64,000 nt of DNA from the NCBI RefSeq assembly GCF_001224225.1, contig NZ_CUEE01000001.1, forward strand, positions 62,001-126,000, given 5' to 3'. Positions 57,344 through 64,000 of the stretch are shown here, piece after piece (the first letter of the stretch is position 1; each line of letters starts with the position of its first letter). Under the pieces are notes generated by a model that worked only from the letters and a program-made list of their open reading frames with translations, had not been told where the DNA came from and did no database searches. The stretch is from Staphylococcus borealis. Its GTDB lineage: Bacteria > Bacillota > Bacilli > Staphylococcales > Staphylococcaceae. Position numbers and translations under genes: made by a program.

Positions 57344-57388
57344 TAGGGGTGGTACACCATTCGTAATGAATGTAGTGTACCACCCCTA
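57344..57388. terminator. Strong hairpin terminator, STAR-like arms
   Basis: TAGGGGTGGTACAC pairs perfectly with GTGTACCACCCCTA at 57375-57388, with an inner CATTC/GAATG hairpin. It ends glvR and, on the other strand, lies behind the AHSA1 gene. Confidence 0.9.
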
Positions 57389-57482
57389 CTTTTATGACTG
57401 ACTTATATTGAGATATCATGAGACCATTGTTAACTGAAATCAACCAACTACTGTCAATGTTTGTAGTCGTTTCAGTCATTGA

Positions 57483-57998
57483 TTATAATAATTGATTATC
57501 TTCTACATATTGTTCAAGTATTTGATGCATTTTATCGAACATCAATTCTAGACCATGAACAGTTGAGTCATGATATTCTTTTTTCTTTTGTTTATATTCT
57601 AATGTTGTTAAACGTCTTTCACGTTCGACTAATGACTGATAATAGAAGAACATTTGTGTACCGCCACTTTCACGTTCTTCAAATTCGACTTCAATAATAT
57701 CTTCTTGATCACTTAATTCAGGCATACCAATTGTCATTTTAATATACTCGTTATTAACGAGTTCTTGATATGTACCTTGAATTATATTTTGACGCCCATT
57801 ACGTGAATCTACAATTCGATATGAACCGCCTTCTTTCATATCTACATCAATAGATTTATTTGTACGTTGAGAAGTCATAAACCATTGTTTTAATAAATCT
57901 TCGTCTGTCCAAGCTTGATATACTAATTCTGGTGAGTATTTCAATAAGCGTTCGATATGAATTTCAACATGTTCATTCTCTACATTATATTTTGCCAC
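57483..57998 (-). CDS. SRPBCC (AHSA1-type) protein
   Basis: The 171-residue protein has the fold signature SPELVYQAWTDEDLLKQWF at the N-terminus and EGGSYRIVDSRNG in the middle. START-like proteins of this family bind hydrophobic ligands. I choose GTG 57998, five bases after AGGTGA; another GTG lies three codons earlier. The target is unknown. Confidence 0.8.
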   Translation of the reverse strand: MAKYNVENEHVEIHIERLLKYSPELVYQAWTDEDLLKQWFMTSQRTNKSIDVDMKEGGSYRIVDSRNGRQNIIQGTYQELVNNEYIKMTIGMPELSDQEDIIEVEFEERESGGTQMFFYYQSLVERERRLTTLEYKQKKKEYHDSTVHGLELMFDKMHQILEQYVEDNQLL

Positions 57999-58124
57999 TT
58001 GTTTCACCTACTTTCACTCTTACTTCTATTTTAACGTATTTCAATACAGTTCCAAACTTTGAACTATTAAAATGTTTAATTATTTTAAATTTCTTAAAAA
58101 AAACAACCTACACAACTGAGCTGA

Positions 58125-59435
58125 TTACTTAGGATTGCTGTTCGGCTTAGCTTTAACACGTGGATATCTTAATATAATAGCTAAAATGCCACAAATTCCT
58201 AGTAAAAAGGAATAAATACAATACGGCATAACACTAAACGGAGATATACTTGCCACGCCAGCTGCTGCAATGACTTGTGGACTATAAGGTAAAAAGCCTT
58301 GGAAACATCCCGCAAATATATCTAACAAACTTGCTGATTTACGCGGATCAACATCATATTCATCAGCAATATTTTTCGCAAGTGGCCCCGACATGATAAT
58401 TGAAATTGTATTATTAGCTGTTGCAATATCTGCAGCACTCACTAATCCAGCAATACCAAATTCTGCGCCACGTTTCGTTTTAACTTTAGAACGAACAAAA
58501 TTCAGTAACCATTCAATGCCACCATTGTGTTGAATGATTCCAACTAAACCACCAATAAGCACTGCAATGATTGCAATATCCTCCATACCAATAATTCCTT
58601 CTGATACTGCTTGTAATAATCCCTTCCAACCAAAAGAACCATCAAACAAGCCAATCAAACCAGATAATAATGTACCACCGATTAAAACGATGATTACATT
58701 CACACCAATCAGTGCTAAGGCTAATACCAATACGTAAGGAATGACTTTAATTAAATTGTAATCATAGCTTTTAGAGTGATCTATTGAAATACCATTAGTA
58801 AGGAAGAATAAGACAACAATTGTTAATAGTGCTCCTGGTAATACAATCCAAAAATTCACTTTAAATTTATCTTTCATTCGTGTCTTTTGCGTTCGAACGG
58901 CAGCTATCGTTGTATCAGAAATCATCGATAAATTATCGCCGAACATGGCACCACCTACAACCGTACCCATTGCTAACGCTGCTGGAATATCCGTTGCTTG
59001 AGCAAACCCAAAGCCAACAGGTGCTAATGCCGCAACGGTTCCTACTGAAGTACCCATTGAAATAGAAACAAACATACATATTACAAATAAACCAACGATA
59101 ATTAAATTCTGCGGTATTAATGATAAACCTAAATTTACAGTTGATTCAACGCCACCCATTTTTTCAGTTGTGGTTGAAAAGGCACCGGCCAATATAAAGA
59201 TAAAGACCATCAAAATAATGTTTGAATGACCTGCACCTCTTGTAAATACCTCAACTTTATTTGCGAATGTTTCTTTTCTATTCATAATTAAGGCAACGAT
59301 AACAGTAATTGTGATTGCTACATTAAGGGGCATATTTGTAAAATCACCTGTAACTGCACCAACACCTAAAAACAAGGCAATAAATAATACTAGTGGCAGT
59401 AATGCCCATGCATTGCCTTTTCTTTGTTCTTCCAT
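58125..59435 (-). CDS. Na+/H+ antiporter, NhaC family
   Basis: The 436-residue membrane protein has about eleven helices and the signature GGAMFGDNLSMISDTTIAA, characteristic of the NhaC family; the long first loop is shorter than that of the copy at 29617. Monocistronic; a spacer of 118 bases separates it from the flavin reductase gene upstream. May exchange Na+ for H+ or an organic acid. Confidence 0.85.
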   Translation of the reverse strand: MEEQRKGNAWALLPLVLFIALFLGVGAVTGDFTNMPLNVAITITVIVALIMNRKETFANKVEVFTRGAGHSNIILMVFIFILAGAFSTTTEKMGGVESTVNLGLSLIPQNLIIVGLFVICMFVSISMGTSVGTVAALAPVGFGFAQATDIPAALAMGTVVGGAMFGDNLSMISDTTIAAVRTQKTRMKDKFKVNFWIVLPGALLTIVVLFFLTNGISIDHSKSYDYNLIKVIPYVLVLALALIGVNVIIVLIGGTLLSGLIGLFDGSFGWKGLLQAVSEGIIGMEDIAIIAVLIGGLVGIIQHNGGIEWLLNFVRSKVKTKRGAEFGIAGLVSAADIATANNTISIIMSGPLAKNIADEYDVDPRKSASLLDIFAGCFQGFLPYSPQVIAAAGVASISPFSVMPYCIYSFLLGICGILAIILRYPRVKAKPNSNPK

Positions 59436-59553
59436 ACTTAACCTACTTTCCTTATAAAAATAATTTTATTATTAAAGTTACAAGAATACTGTCATAACGT
59501 CAATAAAGTTTTATGGAAATTGCATATTTAAAATCATCGTTTGTGACATGACA

Positions 59554-60165
59554 TTAACGATTGGGTCGTTCAATTGTAAATCGCTCTCCTAATTTAGCGT
59601 AATCATTACCTGCTAAACGTGCAACAGGTTTGAGTTGATTTGCATTAATTTTACTGTCTCCAAAATATACATCGTCCTGTATATGATACTTAACAATTGT
59701 TCCAATAATTAAATCAGCGCCCTCATCTTCAGAGCCTAATAAAATCATTTGTTCAAGTTGACACTCAAATCTAATTTTGGCTTCTTTGATTGCTGGTACA
59801 TCAATAATATCAGAAGTCATCATATGGAGTTCAGTCAAATCAAGTTCATTGTCTTCAGGTTGGATTGGCGCTGCAGTTTTATTAATTTCTTCAACATTAT
59901 CTTCATCCGTAATATGAACAACAAATGATTTAACGTTTTCAATATTGATTGCGGTATCTTTGCGTTTTCCTGCTTTTCTTTGTGCGGAAATAGCAATCAT
60001 AGGTGGCGCATTATTAACGATATTGAAAAAGCTAAATGGTGCGGCATTTAAACGCCCTTCGCTATCTGAAGATGTAACAAATGCGATCGGCCTTGGAATA
60101 ATCGAGCCACTTAATAATTTATAATTTTGAACATCTGTTAATTGCTTAGGATCAATGTGCTTCAC
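59554..60165 (-). CDS. Flavin reductase-like protein
   Basis: The 203-residue protein matches the flavin reductase-like domain (DIM6/NTAB), with SGSIIPRPIAFVTS and FSFFNIVNNAPPM, both FMN-contacting. The start is GTG 60165 behind AGGAG. It probably supplies reduced flavin; partner unknown. Confidence 0.8.
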   Translation of the reverse strand: MKHIDPKQLTDVQNYKLLSGSIIPRPIAFVTSSDSEGRLNAAPFSFFNIVNNAPPMIAISAQRKAGKRKDTAINIENVKSFVVHITDEDNVEEINKTAAPIQPEDNELDLTELHMMTSDIIDVPAIKEAKIRFECQLEQMILLGSEDEGADLIIGTIVKYHIQDDVYFGDSKINANQLKPVARLAGNDYAKLGERFTIERPNR

Positions 60166-60196
60166 GCTCTATCACTCCTACTCATTTCATTATAAA

Positions 60197-60227
60197 AACG
60201 CAAGAGTCTTATTCAAACCCTTGCGTT
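60197..60227 (-). terminator. Terminator of the SDR gene
   Basis: AACGCAAG pairs with CTTGCGTT at 60220-60227. On the minus strand it is followed by TTTTATAATG, so it ends transcription of the SDR gene just before the flavin reductase gene. Confidence 0.8.
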
Positions 60228-60245
60228 GGATTTACAATTTTATAT

Positions 60246-61127
60246 TTAATTAATTTGAATACCACCAGTTACACCGAAGACTTGACCAGTTGTATAACTT
60301 GAGTCCTCAGAAGCAAGTAAGACGTATGTGCCAGCGAGTTCTACAGGTTGTCCTGCTCTACCTAGTGGTGTATCTTGACCAAATTGTGGTATCGCAGACT
60401 GTGGTTGACCTCCAGTGATTTGTAATGGAGACCAGAATGGACCAGGTGCAACGCAATTCACTCGAATCCCCTTCTCTCCTAATTGTTCAGAGAAGCTTTT
60501 CGTGAGTGAAATGATGGCTGCTTTTGATGCTGCATAGTCGTGAATAAGTGGATTTGGATTATACCCTTGAACAGATGATGTTGTTGTTATAGATCCACCA
60601 GGTTGTAAATAATCCAATGCCTTTTGCACGGTCCAAAATACTGGATATACATTGGTTTCAAATGTTTCTTTAAACGATTGCGTATCAAATCCTTGTAATG
60701 TGTCATGATACTGTTGATGACCTGCTACTAATGTCACATTATCTAAACCACCTAGTTCATTATACGCTTGTTCAACTAAATCATAATTAAATTGTTCATC
60801 ACGAACATCCCCAGGTATTAAGACAGCTTTACGTCCTGCCTTTTCAATAACGTCTTTAACTTCTTGCGCATCTTGTTCTTCACTTGGAAGGTAGTTAATG
60901 GCAACATCGGCGCCTTCTTTCGCATAAGCGATAGCAGCCGCACGTCCAATTGCTGAATCACCTCCCGTTACCAACATTTTATAATCCAATAAACGATGAT
61001 GCCCCTCATAGGAAGTTTCCCCACAATCAGGTTGTGGTGTTAAATTGGATTGAAGTCCTGGTAAATCTTGTTCTTGTTTTTCATAATCAGATGACTTAAA
61101 TTTAGTTCTTGGATCTTGTGCGCCCAT
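60246..61127 (-). CDS. Short-chain dehydrogenase/reductase
   Basis: The 293-residue enzyme has the NAD(P) loop VTGGDSAIGRAAAIAYAKEGADV and the catalytic YAASKAA triad; an N-terminal extension of about 50 residues (MGAQDPRTKFKSSDY) is typical of the YdaD/YghA group. I start at ATG 61127, nine bases behind AGGAG, not at the TTG three codons earlier. The substrate is unknown. Confidence 0.88.
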   Translation of the reverse strand: MGAQDPRTKFKSSDYEKQEQDLPGLQSNLTPQPDCGETSYEGHHRLLDYKMLVTGGDSAIGRAAAIAYAKEGADVAINYLPSEEQDAQEVKDVIEKAGRKAVLIPGDVRDEQFNYDLVEQAYNELGGLDNVTLVAGHQQYHDTLQGFDTQSFKETFETNVYPVFWTVQKALDYLQPGGSITTTSSVQGYNPNPLIHDYAASKAAIISLTKSFSEQLGEKGIRVNCVAPGPFWSPLQITGGQPQSAIPQFGQDTPLGRAGQPVELAGTYVLLASEDSSYTTGQVFGVTGGIQIN

Positions 61128-61255
61128 TTTATTCAACTCCTAAAGCATGTTTAGTGTTTGTTTACCCATTCTTATTGATTATTAAATCAATTATTGAAAA
61201 ATATCATACAGTCACACACACCATATTTTAATTTCATCATTGGCGATGAATTAAA

Positions 61256-62380
61256 TTAAAGCGCTTCAAACAACTGATCAATGAGCGTTATAAAATATTC
61301 TGAGACTTTCTCAAGTATACGTTCATCTGGATCAAATTTCGGATGATGTAGATCGTATTTACTATTTGAACCAATAAATGCAAACACACCAGGATGATTA
61401 GCTAATAAACCAGAAAAATCTTCACCAATCGTATATGGATTTTCTAATTCAATGATGTTATAACCGACCTTTTTAGCGGCTTCTTTAGCATGTTGCGTTA
61501 AGTACGCATCATTGACTACCGTTCCTGGAAGTCTGGTATAAACAACTTCAATTTCTACATTAAATAATTGCTCTAACCCTTGAGCTATCTCATGAAATCG
61601 CTGTTCTATATAATTTTGAATCTCAGGTTTAAACGAACGCACTGTGCCTTGGGCATAAGCTTGATCAGCAATTACATTCCATGTATTACCAGATGATACT
61701 TCTCCAATCGTCACTACCGCGCTATCAAAAGCCGATATATTCCGACTTACAATCGTTTGTAGACTTGTAATTAATTGACCGAGTACCATAACTGGATCAT
61801 TACCTTGTTCAGGTTTTGCAGCATGCGCACCTTTACCGTGAATTTTAAATTCAAAACGATCAACAGCGGACGTAATAGGCCCAGCCTTAATTGCAAATTC
61901 TCCAATATCTAATGTTGGATAGTTATGGAATCCAAGAATAGCTTTGACATCATCCAAGACGTCTGTCTCTGCAATTGCTTTAGCACCATAACCCGTTTCC
62001 TCTGCAGGTTGGAATATCAATTTCACACGACCTTTAAGTGTTTGCTCTTGTTCTTTTAATTTAGTGGCAATAGCTAAGATGCTAGCCATATGAATATCGT
62101 GACCACACGCATGCATCACGCCTTCATTAGTTGAAGTGAATTCATGGTCAACTTGCTCTGTAATCGGTAACGCATCTATATCTGTACGTACAGCAATACA
62201 TGGTTCTCCTTGACCAATTTCAGCTATGAGACCTGTTTCTAAAGGAAGGTCAATGATTTTAATATCATATGCTTGTAATATACGTTTTATACGTTTCGTC
62301 GTTTCGTATTCTTTCTGAGATACTTCAGGAAATTGATGAAATATTCGTCTCCAATTGACATAGTCATTAAATGTTGTCAT
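61256..62380 (-). CDS. M20-family amidohydrolase
   Basis: The 374-residue enzyme has the metal-binding motifs AVRTDIDALPITEQ and MHACGHDIHMAS, plus later EEXXYGAKA and EDFSGLL, as in N-acyl-amino acid hydrolases (AbgB/HipO type). Dinuclear zinc catalysis releases an amino acid from an acyl or amide group. Its ATG overlaps the stop of the SulP gene (ATGA), so they are co-translated. Confidence 0.88.
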   Translation of the reverse strand: MTTFNDYVNWRRIFHQFPEVSQKEYETTKRIKRILQAYDIKIIDLPLETGLIAEIGQGEPCIAVRTDIDALPITEQVDHEFTSTNEGVMHACGHDIHMASILAIATKLKEQEQTLKGRVKLIFQPAEETGYGAKAIAETDVLDDVKAILGFHNYPTLDIGEFAIKAGPITSAVDRFEFKIHGKGAHAAKPEQGNDPVMVLGQLITSLQTIVSRNISAFDSAVVTIGEVSSGNTWNVIADQAYAQGTVRSFKPEIQNYIEQRFHEIAQGLEQLFNVEIEVVYTRLPGTVVNDAYLTQHAKEAAKKVGYNIIELENPYTIGEDFSGLLANHPGVFAFIGSNSKYDLHHPKFDPDERILEKVSEYFITLIDQLFEAL

Positions 62381-63552
62381 ATCGATTGTCGTCCTTTCTT
62401 TTTGAAAATAAAGTGAATGCCATAATAAATCAATGTCCCTATAACGACACCAATAGCTAAATTGTGAGACATTAAAATTAATATCATCGTTATCATCATA
62501 ACGATGCCATGTGTAATTGGCGCTTCTCTCAAATGTTTAAATGTACGTCTATCAAACGTATTTAAGGATATCGTAATGAGTACCGATGCCAAAACTGCCA
62601 TAGGAATTAATCCTACAATTGGGCCCAAAATGACAACACAAGATAAAAGAAACATTCCAGTAATCAATGTCGCTAACCGTGTTGTGGCGCCCATTTTAAA
62701 ATTAAACTTTGACTGACCTACTAAAGCGCTTGAACCATAGCCACCTAGAAGTCCAACTAACACATTAGCTAACCCTTGACCCATCACTTCACGATCTTTA
62801 TTCGATTCACTTTGCGTTATGGTGTCCATCATATCGTTAGTAAGATTGGTTTGAACGACAGAAATGATAGCCATGGTTAATGCATATAACATGATAATAC
62901 TAAGTGCATGTGCATTTAGTAATTCTGTATAAACAGAAGGCTTAGGGAGAGTAAGTCGAATTTGTGCTAAATCATGTACCAATTGAACATTGGGTTTAAT
63001 TAAATAACTTACTACTGTTAATACGATGATGGCGATTAGTGGCGCCGGTATCAATCGTATCAATTTCGAGGATAGATAAATGATAAGAAATGTTGCAATT
63101 GCTACATAATACGTTGCAGTTGTAATGCCAAAGATATATTTTATTTGTGTCGTAAGTAGTAAAATACCCAGGGCATTCATAAATCCTATAACGACAGTAT
63201 CGGGAATATGATGGAGTATCTTATCTATACGACATAACCCAAAGATAATCAAAATGATGCCCATAACAATTGTTGACATAATTAAATAATGAACATTGTA
63301 TTGTTCAACAAGTGGTGCACCTACAATAGAAATACCACTACTCGGACCAGATACCATACTAATCCGTTCTCCTAGCAAACTTATAAACAACATCATTAAT
63401 CCACAACTCATCAACCCTACAGTAGGACTAATATGCACGATAAACGAGAAAGCTATAGATACTGGGAGTAATGCTAACCCCATTAAGATACCAGCCAAGA
63501 TATTTTGTGCAACATCACCACGCCATTGTTGCTTATAGCTTAATCGTTCCAT
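62377..63552 (-). CDS. SulP-type anion permease lacking STAS
   Basis: The 391-residue permease has twelve helices and the SulP-like core near GLALLPVSIAFSF and VSGPSSGISIV. It lacks the C-terminal STAS domain that SulP anion transporters usually carry, and is about 150 residues shorter than full-length members. The start is behind GGGGAGTGA. Co-translated with the M20 hydrolase; the substrate may be the hydrolase's. Transport specificity cannot be read. Confidence 0.8.
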   Translation of the reverse strand: MERLSYKQQWRGDVAQNILAGILMGLALLPVSIAFSFIVHISPTVGLMSCGLMMLFISLLGERISMVSGPSSGISIVGAPLVEQYNVHYLIMSTIVMGIILIIFGLCRIDKILHHIPDTVVIGFMNALGILLLTTQIKYIFGITTATYYVAIATFLIIYLSSKLIRLIPAPLIAIIVLTVVSYLIKPNVQLVHDLAQIRLTLPKPSVYTELLNAHALSIIMLYALTMAIISVVQTNLTNDMMDTITQSESNKDREVMGQGLANVLVGLLGGYGSSALVGQSKFNFKMGATTRLATLITGMFLLSCVVILGPIVGLIPMAVLASVLITISLNTFDRRTFKHLREAPITHGIVMMITMILILMSHNLAIGVVIGTLIYYGIHFIFKKKGRQSI

Positions 63553-63621
63553 TACCAGTCACTCCCCTATTAGTTTATATCGTAACATAATTGTCAAACT
63601 TTTCTATCAATTTAAATTAGA

Positions 63622-63799
63622 AAAAGAGCGGAACGGGAGTGGGACAGAATTCTTTTTAAATTCGTTGTCCCACCCCCGTAAGGGTGACTAGAACTGAGAA
63701 AAGCTTGAATTAAGCGCCTTCTCAGTTCAGTCAGCTACTGCGAATTTGCAAAATAGCTTCATTATATTATTTTTGTCCCAGCCTCACATCCCGCTCTTA
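63622..63799. repeat. Full-length STAR-like repeat without GC core
   Basis: Outer arms AAGAGCGG/CCGCTCTT (63791-63798) enclose GGGAGTGGGACAGAATTC with its partner TTGTCCCACCCC, then GAACTGAGAAAAGCTTGA, CAGTTCAGTCAGCTACTGCG and GTCCCAGCC. The STAR core is deleted; CCGTAAGGG remains. Confidence 0.85.
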
Positions 63800-63881
63800 C
63801 ATATATGAATACATGATTTATAAGCAATTAATACGTCATCGTTAACGGTATAGTCTTATCATTCACGTTAATTATTGATAC

Positions 63882-64000
63882 TTATACTAAGAAATGATGA
63901 ATTAAATTTGCTGCTAATTTAGATGTACGATCATCTACATCATAGTCAGGATTGGTCTCTGCAATACTAATGGAAGATACTTTTTCACTTAATATGATTC
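63882..64000 (-). CDS. hutG: HutG, formimidoylglutamase, C-terminal fragment
   Basis: The minus strand from the edge gives an open frame to TAA at 63882, with SISIAETNPDYDVDDRTSK at the expected C-terminal position of arginase-fold formimidoylglutamases. Only the last 38 residues are in the window; the rest lies beyond 64000. Product of the histidine-degradation pathway. Confidence 0.75.
   Translation of the reverse strand, partial: IILSEKVSSISIAETNPDYDVDDRTSKLAANLIHHFLV

Noticed and set aside
1..64000. CRISPR arrays, prophage or transposase genes
   Set aside because: No regularly spaced direct repeats, phage structural genes or transposase motifs were seen; the only dispersed repeats are the STAR-like family.

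Overview
The window is chromosomal DNA from a low-GC Gram-positive coccus of the genus Staphylococcus. SarA-family regulators (SarV, SarR and a two-domain SarA protein), FemX/FmhB, FhuD2, two SsaA-type CHAP proteins, an LCP ligase and the small RNA RsaI are all staphylococcal. Gene order follows, from memory, the S. aureus stretch from the RND transporter gene next to femX through to hutG. The proteins are clearly diverged from S. aureus, so a coagulase-negative relative (epidermidis/capitis/warneri/haemolyticus-like) is more likely; the species is not resolved. No rRNA, tRNA, CRISPR array, prophage or insertion sequence was seen.

Region by region. 1-9.8 kb: end of an AEC permease, small proteins, an RND transporter with femX, a glyoxalase-like protein, a MarR-MFS operon with a clear promoter and operator, and sarV. 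10-18.5 kb: a complete molybdenum cofactor cluster (moaA-mobA-moaD-moaE-mobB-moeA, divergent moaC, moaB-moeB) and molybdate uptake (modABC). 18.6-24.5 kb: fdhD, a GNAT enzyme, bioY with a BirA-type operator, a nucleoside hydrolase, fhuD2 with a Fur-type site, and an acyl-CoA dehydrogenase. 24.6-27.7 kb: regulators sarR, sarY-like and a short AraC protein, with a PH-like protein between them. The urease operon that flanks sarR in S. aureus is absent. 28-34 kb: two CHAP cell-wall genes sharing a WalR-type promoter architecture, flanking an opine dehydrogenase/NhaC pair and a DUF4870 protein. 34-38.2 kb: a paired SMR efflux system, a D-2-hydroxyacid dehydrogenase, an FAD monooxygenase and a SagA-like glucosaminidase. 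38.2-44.2 kb: a formate dehydrogenase with its DUF1641 partner, an LcpC-like ligase, an inositol-monophosphatase-like enzyme and RsaI. 44.3-50 kb: an HTH regulator, a small protein, and a complete MurNAc salvage operon (mupG-murQ-murP-murR). 50-57.3 kb: a CcpA-controlled amino acid permease, small membrane proteins, a HAD phosphatase, and a divergent alpha-glucoside PTS/RpiR pair with cre-like sites. 57.4-64 kb: an AHSA1 protein, a second NhaC, a flavin reductase, an SDR, an M20 hydrolase overlapping a SulP transporter, and the C-terminus of HutG.

The genes form recognisable regulons. ModABC, the Moa/Mob/Moe enzymes, FdhD, the formate dehydrogenase and DUF1641 together form one molybdoenzyme supply chain spread over 31 kb. 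RsaI, the permease and the glv pair carry cre or cre-like sites, and cell-wall turnover (SsaA, CHAP, SagA, MupG/MurQ/MurP) is heavily represented. A family of STAR-like intergenic repeats, about a dozen copies, many with a GAGTGGGAC hairpin, punctuates the window, often right behind stop codons. I found no convincingly new system. The best candidates for follow-up are the opine dehydrogenase/NhaC pair, the M20 hydrolase/SulP pair and the STAR-like repeats.
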